Shown here piece after piece: positions 33,182 to 45,845 of a stretch of 64,000 bases of DNA. The position numbers were made by a program, and so were the translations under genes. This stretch comes from Cyanophora paradoxa (taxonomy: Eukaryota; Glaucocystophyceae; Cyanophorales; Cyanophoraceae), in assembly GCA_004431415.1 (NCBI GenBank), contig QPMI01000588.1, positions 1 to 64,000 on the forward strand, given 5' to 3'. The notes under the pieces are model-generated. The model was not told the DNA's origin. It worked only from the letters and a program-made list of their open reading frames with translations, and did not search any database. The number at the start of each line of letters is the position of its first letter. Positions within the stretch are counted from its first letter, which is position 1.

Positions 33182-36100
33182 ATGGGCCAGAAGCCAGCGA
33201 AAACCATCATTGTTGGAGGAGTTACCGTTGCAAAGGGTTCGTATGCCAGTGTGTGATCGCACATTATACATCTCGACGATATCGATATCGATTCATTTGT
33301 TTTTGGTGAATTACCGGCCACAGTCTCTAGACACTAGCATATCGATTCATATGCACGAAGATACTTTCTAGGCATATATATAATGTGTGGATATCGATAT
33401 TGTTGATTTTCGGTGCCCGCAGGCGACTACACCAAGGCGTGCTTCACGGTATGTCGTGGGCCTTCGAATTCCGCAGCATTAGCTCCAAAAAATATGTGCG
33501 CGATGCCACATGAAGTTTCTGATGATTTGGCGCAGGGGCCGGACTGCACTGGAAACAAAGTTTTCGCGACGAATGGCGTCGGGGACGATTTCTGGAAAGC
33601 GTGAGTGACAATAGTATGAATTTCTGGAAAGCATGACAGCAGCCTGGCCATGTCACAGTGTGCCGCTCTAGATCTAGTGCTTGCTGCGAGATACGGAATC
33701 CAACTCATTTTGATAAACGGCTCGAGTCCATCCACTGGGCCATGTGATAAAATATTCTTGGAATCCCATAGATCACAAGTTGCAAGCTCACATTGCCCTT
33801 TAATTTTTTGCGCTACAGCCGCTTCACTTGAGTAATAATTGGACAATCGCTCGTGCTAGGATCTCTTCGAATTCTTAAAGCTTTCTGTTCGCCGCAACTG
33901 AAAATGGCTCTCGCTCTGCGCCGAAAGATGCCAGCGCAACGGTCACGGCTCCCTTGCTCTTCAAGCTACGTGGCACGACAATGAAAAGGCCTACTGCTAC
34001 AACGTGAGCAGCTCTGGAGAAGCCGAGACGAATAACCTGTGAGCCGCGCGATTTCGCCGCATAGATTCAATGCCCGCGCGATACCCTTTGAGGCTGAGGC
34101 TGAGAGGGGTATCGGCGGGGGTGGGGGTCGCTGATGCAGAGTGCTTTGGGATTCCATCCTCGGCGGGGTCGCGATCGAGAGGGGTGCGCGGCAAACATCG
34201 CTGTGCTGTTTCGACTGAAAGCTGCCCTCGCGCGCCACGCAACCCGCAAGAGCTTATGTTGATTATCGTGTCTTCGCCCGCAGGCACCAGCACAAAGGCC
34301 TGCTTCACGGTGTGTCTCGAATTCGTTTGGACTTCGATTCTCCGATCCTCGCTATTGGATCTTAGATTCTCGCAATATTTTAATTTGGATTGCAATTCGC
34401 AGGGGCCGGACTGCACTGGAAGCAAAGAACTTGCGACAGATGGCGTGGGCAGGGATTTCTGGAAAGCGTGAGTGACCGATATCGTAACTTCGGGCGATTT
34501 AGATTAACTTAAGCTAGAGCTGCAGCTGGGTCACTCTGGCTGGAAGCCCCTTTAAAATTGTTTTTAGAAGGTCACCCGGTCGATATGAGAGCCTTATAAC
34601 GCCACAAATCACAAAATTCGCCCTATATAGCTAGGCGTACATCTAGATATCTGACATTCTCATGCTATTGTTCTAATCATATGCATGCTCGAATGTGCTC
34701 TCGCGATCGAGCTCCTGTCTGTTCGGCTGACTGTGCTTGTCGCTGGGGGCCGCACAGATGCCAAGCTTTCGGTCATCAGTCCGTGGCTGTGCAGGACACG
34801 TCGAGCGGCGGCAACAGCGCAAAAGCGAAGTGCTACAACATTATTGCGTCCGACGACAGCGCTGCAGCTGGCAATGCAGAGGTCGACGCTAATCGAACGT
34901 GAGGAGCCAAAAATGCATTTGAATCGAAACCCGTGAGCAACATCTGGGGTTCAAATCGTTAACCGCGCAGCGTGCGCTGGGAATCCATGGTCGGCTGGGT
35001 CGAGCTCGAGAGGGGTGCGTACGCGTGTGACGCACGTACGCCGTCGCAAGTGTCGTCCGCAAAACTGCACGGGTCCGTGTGACAAATCTTAACCTTGGGA
35101 CCGCAGGAAATGACACCATGGCTTGCTTCACGGTGCCTGTAGTTTCTCCCCATATGGGCATGAAGGGCTCAATTTCAAGCTAATCTAGCCCTGTTCCACC
35201 CAAACAGGGGCCTGAATGCACTGGAAGCAAGATGCTTGCCACTGAATTGGTCGGAAACGATTTTTGGAAAGCGTGAGTAACAACGTCAGCTGTAGCCTGC
35301 ATGCATATAAGGTTGTCATGCTGTTTACAAGTTTTATTTCGTCTTCTTGTTCGAAACGTTTCTTTCGTCTTCCCGCTAACTGCAGCTGTCCAGATCTAGA
35401 ATATAAATTATAGGTTTATAAGGCAGATTGAAAGAAGCTGGTGTCAGCGTTGAGATTTTCAGCTTGAAGTTGACTCTAGATCTTGCAATTGCTTGCATTT
35501 ACAGCTTGAGGCTTCAATCTCTTATTACAATTCTTCCTCTCGAGCTCCGCGGCGTGATCGCTTTGATGGAGCTGCGGATTGGATTTAACTAAGTGTCGCC
35601 GCGATCGCGCAGATGCCAAGCCCAAGGGTACATGTCAATGGCCGTGCAGCAGACGTGGGGCGGAGGCGACAGCGCAAAAGCAATGTGCTATAGCGTAACA
35701 AGCTCCGGCAGGGTCGACGCCAACAAAACGTGCGCTTTCAAAGTCTGCTATTTCATGATCATCTAGCACATCGTATTTTGCATGTACCTTTCGAATACAA
35801 ATTCGAGTGGACATGCTTGCAAGCTGTTAGTTGATTTCAAATTTGCTCGAAGCTGATCACGAGGCTGCAATCGCAATCTCTGCAGCGTGCCCTGGGATTT
35901 TATTGTAGGAGGGGTCGAGATCGACAGAGGTGCGCGCGCCATGCCCTTCTGATGGCGCCCTACCCAAAAGCATTCACTTCACAAATTCTTTATATAATTA
36001 ATACAATATGACCTTCACTTGTTCAGGCCACGACACGAAGGCCTGCTTCTCGGTGTGTACATATAATGCATGTTGACTCATTGGCTCGCATAGCCACGAA

Positions 36101-39100
36101 GCACGCATATCGATCCTACGATTTAAATGGCTTCATTCGAACGGTTGTACTTGTGCTATAGCTACTCCGCGCAGGGGGACTACTGTACTGAGGAGAAGGC
36201 ATTCGAGACGAGTGGTGCGAGTTCCGACTTCCTCAGAGTGTGAGTGGCACCAAACATCAAATATTCATGCAACCTGGGCCGTTTTAAGTCCAACATTACA
36301 AATGAAATATAACTCAAGTCCATCTATTGCTAGCTACTCTGACTTGTTTTAGTCTCTCCTCCCGCTCATTTTTTCTTGACGCAACTGACTAGCTGTATAT
36401 ATATATTGTACTGTGACATTGGGCCGCGTAGGTGTCAGGCCAACGGATTCAAGTGGGTGGGCACCCAGCAGAAGGGCGACGCGACCAAAGCCAACTGCGC
36501 CCTCGTTGGCGTCGACTCCGAGATCGATTCGAACGTGACGTGAGCCTGGCAGTACACTTAGCGCTAGCGATTGAGCTCGAGTCTAGATCTAGGCTGATGT
36601 GCACGCGGGATTGGCGCAGCGCGCCGTGGGATCCGTATCATGTCATGGTCGGGGGCGTCAACGTCCTCAGGGGTGCGTGCGATATCAATATTCTTTGAAT
36701 CCGCCATGCAGAGTTTTGAAGCCCCAGACTAATCTATAGCCACATGCTATATATATCTGCGTGCGCACTGCGGCACCTGCAGGCTATGAAGACAAGACAT
36801 GCTTCGCGGTGTGTGCACGCGGCTCAGACTATAGCTAATTTACATCGAATAAGAGCTCTGAGAAGTCTGAGTGCGATCGATATCTTGACGTTGTATGCAT
36901 ATGCGCAGGGCACGGCATGCAATGGAACCGAAGGTCTTGCGGCGAGTGGTGTTGGAAGTGATTTCTGGAAAGCGTGAGCGTCGTCGATCTCGCCATCGCG
37001 AGAGCTTCTAGATCTATCTTTATCCTGCGCTTGGCCGAAATCTTGAGCCGTTTGGCTGATTGCAATTTCTAGATCTCTCTTCCTGATATTGATCCCTCCA
37101 AGACTGCGCTAGGCGTTTCAATTTCCATAAAATTTAAATGACGCAGATATCTGCATCTGATCATGCGTATGATCGTCACAGATGCCATGCCAACGGCTAC
37201 AATTCCGTGGCTACCTGGATGCTCACGGGCGATCCAAACTGGAAACCCATGGAGACTTGCTACTTTGTGAACGCCAACGGCGAGTCCAGTTCCGTACAGC
37301 AAGCGTGAGCCCCGCGATTTGCTTTTTATAATTAGAGGGGATCCGGAATCATGCAATTTGTTTACATACTACATATGCGCCTAGATCTGTTATAATTACC
37401 TGAGCTTGCCCGAGATTTTATATGTATATTTAGGCTGATCATGTGACGGTCCGACGGTCATCGGTTTGGGGCAGGACGTCGACGTCCTCGAGCGCGGATA
37501 GTAATACCAGCGCCACAGTCGGAGTCGGCGGGGTCGAGGTTGCGCGCGGTGCGTGCTCGCACGCATTCTTTTTCGATGATTCCGTGCTCTGACAGTACGC
37601 ACCCGCAGGGGATTACAACAAAGCCTGTTACAAGGTGTGCCGTTCTTAAAAACAAATACAGTATCCGTTCGGCCGACTCCGGATCATATTATAATATCCC
37701 TGCGCGTGCACGTGCATATGGGCATGTGCATTCGATGCGACATCGACGCCATTTTGCATTCTCAGGGCCCGGACTGCACTGAAGGCCAAGTTCTTGCGAC
37801 GAATGGCGTCGGGGGTGATTTCTGGAAAGCGTGCGCTTATCTTTAATTTGCATCCAGACCTCGATAAATAATTTATAGCTCGAGGCTGCGAGTTTATGCT
37901 TCCTTTACGATGCATAGTCGCTTTGATGGAGATGCCGCAGTGCGGATTGGATTTAACTAAGTGTCGCCGCGATCGCGCAGATGCCAAGCCAAGGGGTACA
38001 TGTCAGTGGCCGTGCAGCAGACGTGGGGTGGAGGCGACAAGGCGAAAGCCAGCTGCTTTAATGTGGGCAGCTCCGGCGAAGTCGACGCCAACAAAACGTA
38101 CGTCGCGCTGTTTCTTGTTAGCCCTGCGCATGCATGTACATAACGCGTTCGCCATTATCATGTGCAGAAGGCTAGACTAGACTAGCTGCAGCTCGAGCTC
38201 TAGATCTAACTCTAGGCCTGAGACCGAGGCTGAGTATTGCGCGCGCGCAGGGTGTCTTGGGCGCCGCTGGACCAGCTGGAGTTCAGCTCCGTTCAGCAAG
38301 CGTGAGCCCCGCGATTTGCTTTTTAGAGGGGATCCGGAATCATGCAATTTGTTTGCATACTACATATGCGCCTAGATCTGTTACCTGAGCTTGCCCGAGA
38401 TTTTATATGTATATTTAGGCTGATCATGTGACGGTCCGACGGTCATCGGTTTGGGGCAGGACGTCGACGTCCTCGAGCGCGGATAGTAATACCAGCGCCA
38501 CTGTCGGAGTCGGCGGGGTCGAGGTTGCGCGCGGTGCGTGCTCGCACGCATTCTTTTTCGATGATTCCGTGCTCTGACAGTACGCACCCGCAGGGGATTA
38601 CAACAAAGCCTGTTACAAGGTGTGCCGTTCTTAAAAACAAATACAGTATCCGTTCGGCCGACTCCGGATCATATTATAATATCCCTGCGCGTGCACGTGC
38701 ATATGGGCATGTGCATTCGATGCGACATCGACGCCATTTTGCATTCTCAGGGCCCGGACTGCACTGAAGGCCAAGTTCTTGCGACGAATGGCGTCGGGGG
38801 TGATTTCTGGAAAGCGTGCGCTTATCTTTAATTTGTATCCAGACCTCGATAAATAATTTATAGCTCGAGGCTGCGAGTTTTATGCTTCCTTTACGATGCA
38901 TAGTCGCTTTGATGGAGATGCCGCAGTGCGGATTGGATTTAACTAAGTGTCGCCGCGATCGCGCAGATGCCAAGCCAAGGGGTACATGTCAGTGGCCGTG
39001 CAGCAGACGTGGGGTGGAGGCGACAAGGCGAAAGCCAGCTGCTTTAATGTGGGCAGCTCCGGCGAAGTCGACGCCAACAAAACGTACGTCGCGCTGTTTC

Positions 39101-41659
39101 TTGTTAGCCCTGCGCATGCATGTACATAACGCGTTCGCCATTATCATGTGCAGAAGGCTAGACTAGACTAGCTGCAGCTCGAGCTCTAGATCTAACTCTA
39201 GGCCTGAGACCGAGGCTGAGTATTGCGCGCGCGCAGGGTGTCTTGGGCGCCGCTGGACCAGCTGGAGTTCAGCTCCGTTCAGCAAGCGTGAGCCCCGCGA
39301 TTTGCTTTTTAGAGGGGATCCGGAATCATGCAATTTGTTTGCATACTACATATGCGCCTAGATCTGTTACCTGAGCTTGCCCGAGATTTTATATGTATAT
39401 TTAGGCTGATCATGTGACGGTCCGACGGTCATCGGTTTGGGGCAGGACGTCGACGTCCTCGAGCGCGGATAGTAATACCAGCGCCACAGTCGGAGTCGGC
39501 GGGGTCGAGGTTGCGCGCGGTGCGTGCTCGCACGCATTCTTTTTCGATGATTCCGTGCTCTGACAGTACGCACCCGCAGGGGATTACAACAAAGCCTGTT
39601 ACAAGGTGTGCCGTTCTTAAAAACAAATACAGTATCCGTTCGGCCGACTCCGGATCATATTATAATATCCCTGCGCGTGCACGTGCATATGGGCATGTGC
39701 ATTCGATGCGACATCGACGCCATTTTGCATTCTCAGGGCCCGGACTGCACTGAAGGCCAAGTTCTTGCGACGAATGGCGTCGGGGGTGATTTCTGGAAAG
39801 CGTGCGCTTATCTTTAATTTGCATCCAGACCTCGATAAATAATTTATAGCTCGAGGCTGCGAGTTTATGCTTCCTTTACGATGCATAGTCGCTTTGATGG
39901 AGATGCCGCAGTGCGGATTGGATTTAACTAAGTGTCGCCGCGATCGCGCAGATGCCAAGCCAAGGGGTACATGTCAGTGGCCGTGCAGCAGACGTGGGGT
40001 GGAGGCGACAAGGCGAAAGCCAGCTGCTTTAATGTGGGCAGCTCCGGCGAAGTCGACGCCAACAAAACGTACGTCGCGCTGTTTCTTGTTAGCCCTGCGC
40101 ATGCATGTACATAACGCGTTCGCCATTATCATGTGCAGAAGGCTAGACTAGACTAGCTGCAGCTCGAGCTCTAGATCTAACTCTAGGCCTGAGACCGAGG
40201 CTGAGTATTGCGCGCGCGCAGGGTGTCTTGGGCGCCGCTGGACCAGCTGGAGTTCAGCTCCGTTCAGCAAGCGTGAGCCCCGCGATTTGCTTTTTAGAGG
40301 GGATCCGGAATCATGCAATTTGTTTGCATACTACATATGCGCCTAGATCTGTTACCTGAGCTTGCCCGAGATTTTATATGTATATTTAGGCTGATCATGT
40401 GACGGTCCGACGGTCATCGGTTTGGGGCAGGACGTCGACGTCCTCGAGCGCGGATAGTAATACCAGCGCCACAGTCGGAGTCGGCGGGTCGAGGTTGCGC
40501 GCGGTGCGTGCTCGCACGCATTCTTTTTCGATGATTCCGTGCTCTGACAGTACGCACCCGCAGGGGATTACAACAAAGCCTGTTACAAGGTGTGCCGTTC
40601 TTAAAAACAAATACAGTATCCGTTCGGCCGACTCCGGATCATATTATAATATCCCTGCGCGTGCACGTGCATATGGGCATGTGCATTCGATGCGACATCG
40701 ACGCCATTTTGCATTCTCAGGGCCCGGACTGCACTGAAGGCCAAGTTCTTGCGACGAATGGCGTCGGGGGTGATTTCTGGAAAGCGTGCGCTTATCTTTA
40801 ATTTGCATCCAGACCTCGATAAATAATTTATAGCTCGAGGCTGCGAGTTTATGCTTCCTTTACGATGCATAGTCGCTTTGATGGAGATGCCGCAGTGCGA
40901 ATCGGATTCAACTAAGTGTCGCCGCGATCGCGCAGATGCCAAGCCAAGGGGTACATGTCAGTGGCCGTGCAGCAGACGTGGGGTGGAGGCGACAATGCGA
41001 AAGCCAGCTGCTTTAATGTGGGCAGCTCCGGCGAAGTCGACGCCAACAAAACGTACGTCGCGCTGTTTCTTGTTAGCCCTGCGCATGCATGTACATAACG
41101 CGTTCGCCATTATCATGTGCAGAAGGCTAGACTAGACTAGCTGCAGCTCGAGCTCTAGATCTAACTCTAGGCCTGAGACCGAGGCTGAGTATTGCGCGCG
41201 CGCAGGGTGTCTTGGGCGCCGCTGGACCAGGGTGCGGTCATCGTACGCGAGGCTGACCTGGAGGCAAGCAGTCCCCCCCCCTCCCCCCGCCCCCCCACCC
41301 CCCCCCCCACCCCCCACCCCCACCCCAGCCCCAGCTCCCCACACCCACCCGCCCCCACCATCACCTCCTCTTCTTACCCTCCCGCCCCGCCTTCGTTTTC
41401 CCCCTTCTTCCCTTCCTCCCCCCCGCCCCCTCCCTCCCCGCCGCTCCCTCACCCCCCTTCCCCCCGCCCCCCCCCCTCCTCCGCGAAGATGACGCCTTTA
41501 CTGTGATATTAATCGAGCTGGGGATCGATCGCGCAGGCGAATGAGCTGGAGGGGGCCCTGCAGCTGGATTGCGAGGAGGAGGCGGTGGACGCGGCGGAGT
41601 GGGCGCTCGCGATCGCCGCCGATTTGGAGGCCGATGCTGCTCTCGGCATCTGTTTCTAA
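33182..41659 (+). CDS. Cys-rich tandem-repeat protein, unrecognised family
   Basis: I do not recognise this family. The protein is built from repeats of roughly 85-100 residues with four conserved Cys: VGGVE-x-RG, then D-x-x-ACF, G-x-DCT, DFWKACQ-x-x-GY, and a later CYN or CFN. Each repeat is split over about five small exons with constant phases; a 26-nt exon encodes G-D-x(3)-ACF. Exon 1 (33182-33236, MGQKPAKTIIVGG) begins already inside a repeat and has no signal peptide, so a leader exon may lie upstream. Three or four diverged repeats (33.2-37.3 kb) precede four nearly identical ones (37.3-41.2 kb). The end is different: a GC-donor intron (41264-41536) leads to a last exon coding an acidic tail (LEGALQLDCEEEAVD) and the TAA at 41659. 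Conserved Cys pairs and sequons suggest a secreted or surface protein. Function is unknown. Exon coordinates are good where the repeats match. Confidence 0.7.
37291..41230 (+). repeat. Four tandem copies of a ~985-bp, five-exon block
   Basis: Copies start near 37291, 38288, 39274 and 40259; the last diverges from the others after 41229. Copies 2 and 3 are 986 and 985 bp long and nearly identical including introns, so amplification is recent or the copies are being homogenised. In copy 1 the exons are 37474-37548, 37609-37634, 37766-37830, 37981-38097 and 38251-38301. All copies keep the same splice sites and frame. Copy 1 carries a small insertion after the start, and copy 4 has a few point differences near 40900-40995. 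The block adds about 95 residues per copy to the Cys-rich protein. Confidence 0.92.
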
Positions 41660-41852
41660 TTGCAATCGTAGGGCAGCCGCACGCGTACGCGGACATGCAC
41701 GTGCAGGCTGCTCAACATCTCACATCACGAAATCCGGTATATATATACGTAAACGTAGCTTTAGATATTAATATTCGATTCACATGGAGTGTTCGCCATG
41801 GCCACCGGCACGGTGACAACTGGCGATCGTTGGGCAGGTATATATATGCATG
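41660..41852. other. Short gap before the LTR element
   Basis: The 3' flank of the Cys-rich gene. It contains an AT-rich TATATATACGTAAACG patch and nothing recognisable as a gene. The TAAAC target site of the LTR element begins at 41853. Confidence 0.5.
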
Positions 41853-41857
41853 TAAAC

Positions 41858-42157
41858 TGTCGCGTGCGGGATTAGTAGTAAGGCACGCGGGGAGGCTCCC
41901 GGTCGAGCGTGGCTCGACGGGGCTCAGTGGATCACGAGGGATCGCTATCGCTTCTGTAGTATTGCAAGTAACACTGTATCCCTAATGAATGATGTGTACC
42001 CGGACAGGCCCGGCGTACCCGTATTAGCTATAATAAGAGGCGGCCGAGGCGTACTGACGCCGACGTCGGCCCTAGCAGCACGTAGGCTGCACTAGCCACT
42101 AGCAGCACGAAGGCTGCACTATCTAGCTCCGCATGCACGATAATCATGCATGCGACA
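41858..42157 (-). repeat. LTR, left copy (3' LTR of the element)
   Basis: 300 bp, TGTCGC...GCGACA. By eye it is identical to the right LTR except for a cluster of about four differences near 41874-41880 (TAGTAAGG here against GGGGAAG-type sequence in the other). Confidence 0.92.
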
Positions 42158-45100
42158 ACTCCTCCACTCGGAAGGCCACGTCCTCGTGGGCTAAGTACCA
42201 CGGAAATCACTACAAGCAAGCATATTTACAAGATTTCGCGGCAGGACACTGCCGGGAATAAAAGACTGGAAGCCGTATTTACAGATCCGCGAATTTCGCG
42301 CACGCCGGCGGCTCGACTGCCGGGAATTGAAAATAGACAAGTGGCCGGCTACTGCCGGGAATTGAAGAAGACCGCTAGCCGGCTGAGGCTATTCACATCG
42401 CTAAATCATCGAATCTCTAAATCAAAGCCAAGGTCTAATTATATAAATCATTTTACCAAATTCTAAATGTAAAACTGGGTCATGATCAAGGGGGCGGCAA
42501 TGGGCCGCAAATAATCGTCCGTCTCCGGCCCAGCGGGCCAAGGTCAAGCTTCGAGCCGGCGGCTCAAGGGGATGAGGAATTGGTTTGTTCATTGGATGTC
42601 TTTCCACAGCGGGCTCTCGCCCAGATGCCATGCAAGCCCCGCGAGAGCACGCCGCAGATGCGAACGCGAAAGAGCAGCGCGGGGCGACGTGGCGCGCAGG
42701 CAGCGCACGGCCCCCTCCGGTGTGCCCCCCAACCGCGACGCGGTCGAGTGACCCAAGTGCGAGCCGCGCAGGGCTCCACCCAGGCGAGCACCCCTTAGGC
42801 TCTCGCAGTGGTGAAGTACAGGTAATCGGATCGGCGGGGATTCAACCGTGCCGACGAGGATAGAGCCGGCTCTGGGACCGGGTACCGCTCACAAGAGTGC
42901 ATTCCGGTTTTGCCGCACGCGGCGCCGAGCACCCCTGCCCGAGCCCGTGACTTCCATCTAGGAGAGAAGAGCCAGCATCGAGCGTCCCCGATGTGGATTC
43001 TCATGCATGAGAGACGTTGAGCTCTCGTCGTCGTGCACGGACCTTGAGCCGGCCGACCGCCCATTCACTGGGACTTCGATTCAGGATAGGGCCCAGGGGT
43101 CGTTTAGCCCCGTCGCGCCGTTCTCGTCAGGAACGCGCCAAGATCGGGGTCGTCAAGCCCCGTCGCTCACTATGGGCGGAGGGCAAGTCTGCCCGTCACG
43201 TCGCTCGACGTCGAGTCGAAGCGCGCCGCCTGGATGCCAACTGAACGGGCGTCCCCAGGACTTCATTCGCTCACGATGGGCGGGGCAATAATGCCCGTCA
43301 CACGCTCGGCTCGTGGCCGCAGCGCGCCGCCTGGATGCCAACTCGGCGGGCGTTACCAGGACTTGAATTCAATTGCAATGAATTCATAATTGTCAGGCCC
43401 GCAATAGAGCCGTCGCTGCGCCAGGTTCGGGGCCAGTGCCAGCGGCCTGACCGTCTCGCGGAGCGCGCCGCGGGCCAGGACTTTGCTTCGGGCTCGAGCT
43501 TTCGAGGGCACCATGGCCTCAGGCTCGGCCTTCTTTGGAGCTCGGAGGCTCACAAATTTTGCAGGGGCTCGAGAGGCCGCCTGTCAAGCTCACGACGCGC
43601 GGCCAAGCGCTGGGCCAGGCGTCTCGCGATCGCCTCGGGCGTCGCGATCGAGCTTTCTTTGAGAGTGCATCCCGAGCTCGGGGCCCGCGGATCACGTCTC
43701 GCATCGCGAGGGCATCGGGGCCGCTCGCCTGGAGCGCTTCAGCTCCAGCGCGCGATGGGGCCAAGGGCCGCATCTTTCAGCGCGCTCGTCGTCATGATCA
43801 GCTCCCTAGCGCATGCGCGCAGGCTGAGAGCCTCGCTGGGGCTCGACGGAGCAGCGTGCAGCGGGCACGGGCCTTGGGCCGCGACCTCTTACTTTCAGCA
43901 CGTGCGAAGGCAGCTTCCCGCCGCAGACTCTCGGGCCTTGCGGAATCCGGAGCTCCTTGCAATTTCAATTGCATGAGACGGGGCCATGAGGCTCCTCGCC
44001 CATCTTCAGCTCTCTTGGGCGGGCCGCGACTTGCGAGCCTCGCTGGAGCTTTTATTGCAGCGTGAGTCGGGCTGCAGGCCCAGCCCCCTCAGCTCACGTT
44101 TGAGCTCGGCAGCTCAGCTCGCCGAAGCTCGCAATCGGCAGCGCTAGCCTGGCATGGGGGCCGTCGGCCTCGCATTCACGCTTGGCTGCAGCTCGCCCGA
44201 CTGGGTGTGCAAGAACGCACGCTCGCTACGGCTCGGAGGCCGATCACGGCGTTCCTCAGGGGGTCCGCTAGAGGGACTCCTCCTCTCGGAAGACTGACAC
44301 CCGCAGCAGCAACCGCGCCGCCCGGTGGGGTGTGTACCGGCGTGCCTCAGGGCGTCGGGCCGCCTCTTCAGCGAGCTCTATGGCTCACTTCGCGAGAGAG
44401 GATCTCATCACTGAATTCGCACACACCGAGACAGTACAGCTAGTGATGTAACTGGGGTGTCTGACTGTGTCATGTCGAAAGGTAACAATTTAGGCTAAGG
44501 CGCAATGCTAGCCATCAGAAACCGGACAGGGTGGAGCTATTGTACTGAGGAAAGCGACCTACACACACCTAGCAACGCTACTTACTCCTACCTAGAGAGC
44601 CAAATCAGGACAGAGCAACCATAACCCCCCCTCAAGACGTGGGAGCCTACAGGAGAGAACCCAGGTATAAGCGAGGATATGGGGTTGGAGCCGCGCAGCC
44701 TGAACTATAGCCCTCCATCTGATAGGGAAGATGCACACTAAGGAACAAAGCCAGCTAACCCCAGGGAGGGCCGGAAACCGGAGCCCGTGAGAGCCCGGGT
44801 GAAAACCGGCGGGCGCACAGCGTCGCCAGCCGAGACCAGCAAGCTGTGCTCCTCGGCCGAGAGATACCTCCTCCAGCTGGCGCGCGTGCGCACGCGGAAT
44901 CCGCTGCGGCGGGGGTTGGGAGGCCCCGGGCCGCCCGAGTGCTCAGAAGCACATCGCCTCGCCAGGAATCCAAGCATCTGTGCGGCCGCGACGCCCACGG
45001 CCGCGACGCGGGCGTGCACTCACACGACCGACGATCATCTGCGCGGGCGCAGCGCAGGTCGCCGACCCCATAGCCGCGGGCGGCCGATCGCTACCGCCGA

Positions 45101-45845
45101 GAAGTGCTTGGGCTGAACGAGAGAGCAGCTGCTAAAGCCGCCGCTGGTGTCCGCTGGAGTGGCTCGCCGAACCGACCCACGGAGCGGATTCCTAACGGAC
45201 GCGCGGCTAACCAGCTAAAGGAGGGATGGAGGCGCCGCCGAGGCGATTCGCGGCAGCCGGAGAGGCGCCCAGCGGGCAGGAGCCCGCCACCTACTTTCTC
45301 TCCAGGTCGGGGTACGCGAATCCGCGAGAGAGGATGAACTCCTCCTCTCGGAAGACTTGTACCCTCCCGGAGGGGTTCGCAACGCTTGGTTTCGCGCTGA
45401 GGGCGAACCGGATGCCAATATTTACAAATATTTACAAATTTACAAGGGGCTCATCACGTGCTCACGCACAGCCGGCTGCGCGAGATGCGCACCAGGGCCC
45501 ACTCACAATATTAATCGCGAGAGGAAGGAAGGACTCCTCCTCTCGGAAAGCGCTGTACCCGTCGCTAGGGTACGGCCGGCCCCGATCAGGCCTCAGGAGG
45601 CGCGAGCTCGTGGCTCGTCTGCTCACTCCTCTTCTCGGAAAACGTCGTCCCCGACGTCAAGAGTTTATGTACAAATGTACAAATGTACAGCCCGCTCATG
45701 GCAGGTATACTGGCCGCTATATTTCAGCGACACGCCGGCGCTTTCGCAGAAGGCCGGGGGCTGGCGAAAAATTGCGCGGTGCTTCGCAAAATTTTTAGGG
45801 CCTTGCTCTGGCGGCTGCCCAAGCCGGCCAGGCCCAACGAGAATT
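42158..45845. other. Non-coding internal part of the LTR element
   Basis: Pol would be expected here, yet no frame longer than about 175 codons exists on the minus strand and none has retroelement motifs. The block contains the imperfect tandem duplication at 43162-43370, a lower-GC stretch at 44440-44760, and several hairpins around ACTCCTCCTCTCGGAA (44276, 45338, 45533, 45624). It may be captured or degenerate sequence. Confidence 0.65.
43162..43370. repeat. Imperfect tandem duplication of about 105 bp inside the LTR element
   Basis: Both copies contain CGCTCAC-ATGGGCGG, TGCCCGTCAC, GCGCGCCGCCTGGATGCCAA and CCAGGACTT in the same order and spacing (from about 43162 and 43268). The copies have diverged, so the duplication is older than the insertion suggested by the LTRs. 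Confidence 0.7.

Noticed and set aside
37291-41230. CRISPR-like or satellite interpretation of the repeat array
   Set aside because: The units are about 985 bp with conserved exons and splice sites, so this is gene-internal amplification; there are no short repeats with spacers.
42800-42900. tRNA-like sequence on the minus strand inside the LTR element
   Set aside because: A GGTTGAATCC word resembles a B box, but there is no matching A box and no cloverleaf could be drawn.
42158-45845. Search for pol in the LTR element
   Set aside because: Looked for the reverse transcriptase, integrase and protease signature residues in minus-strand frames and saw none; frames are short and unrelated.
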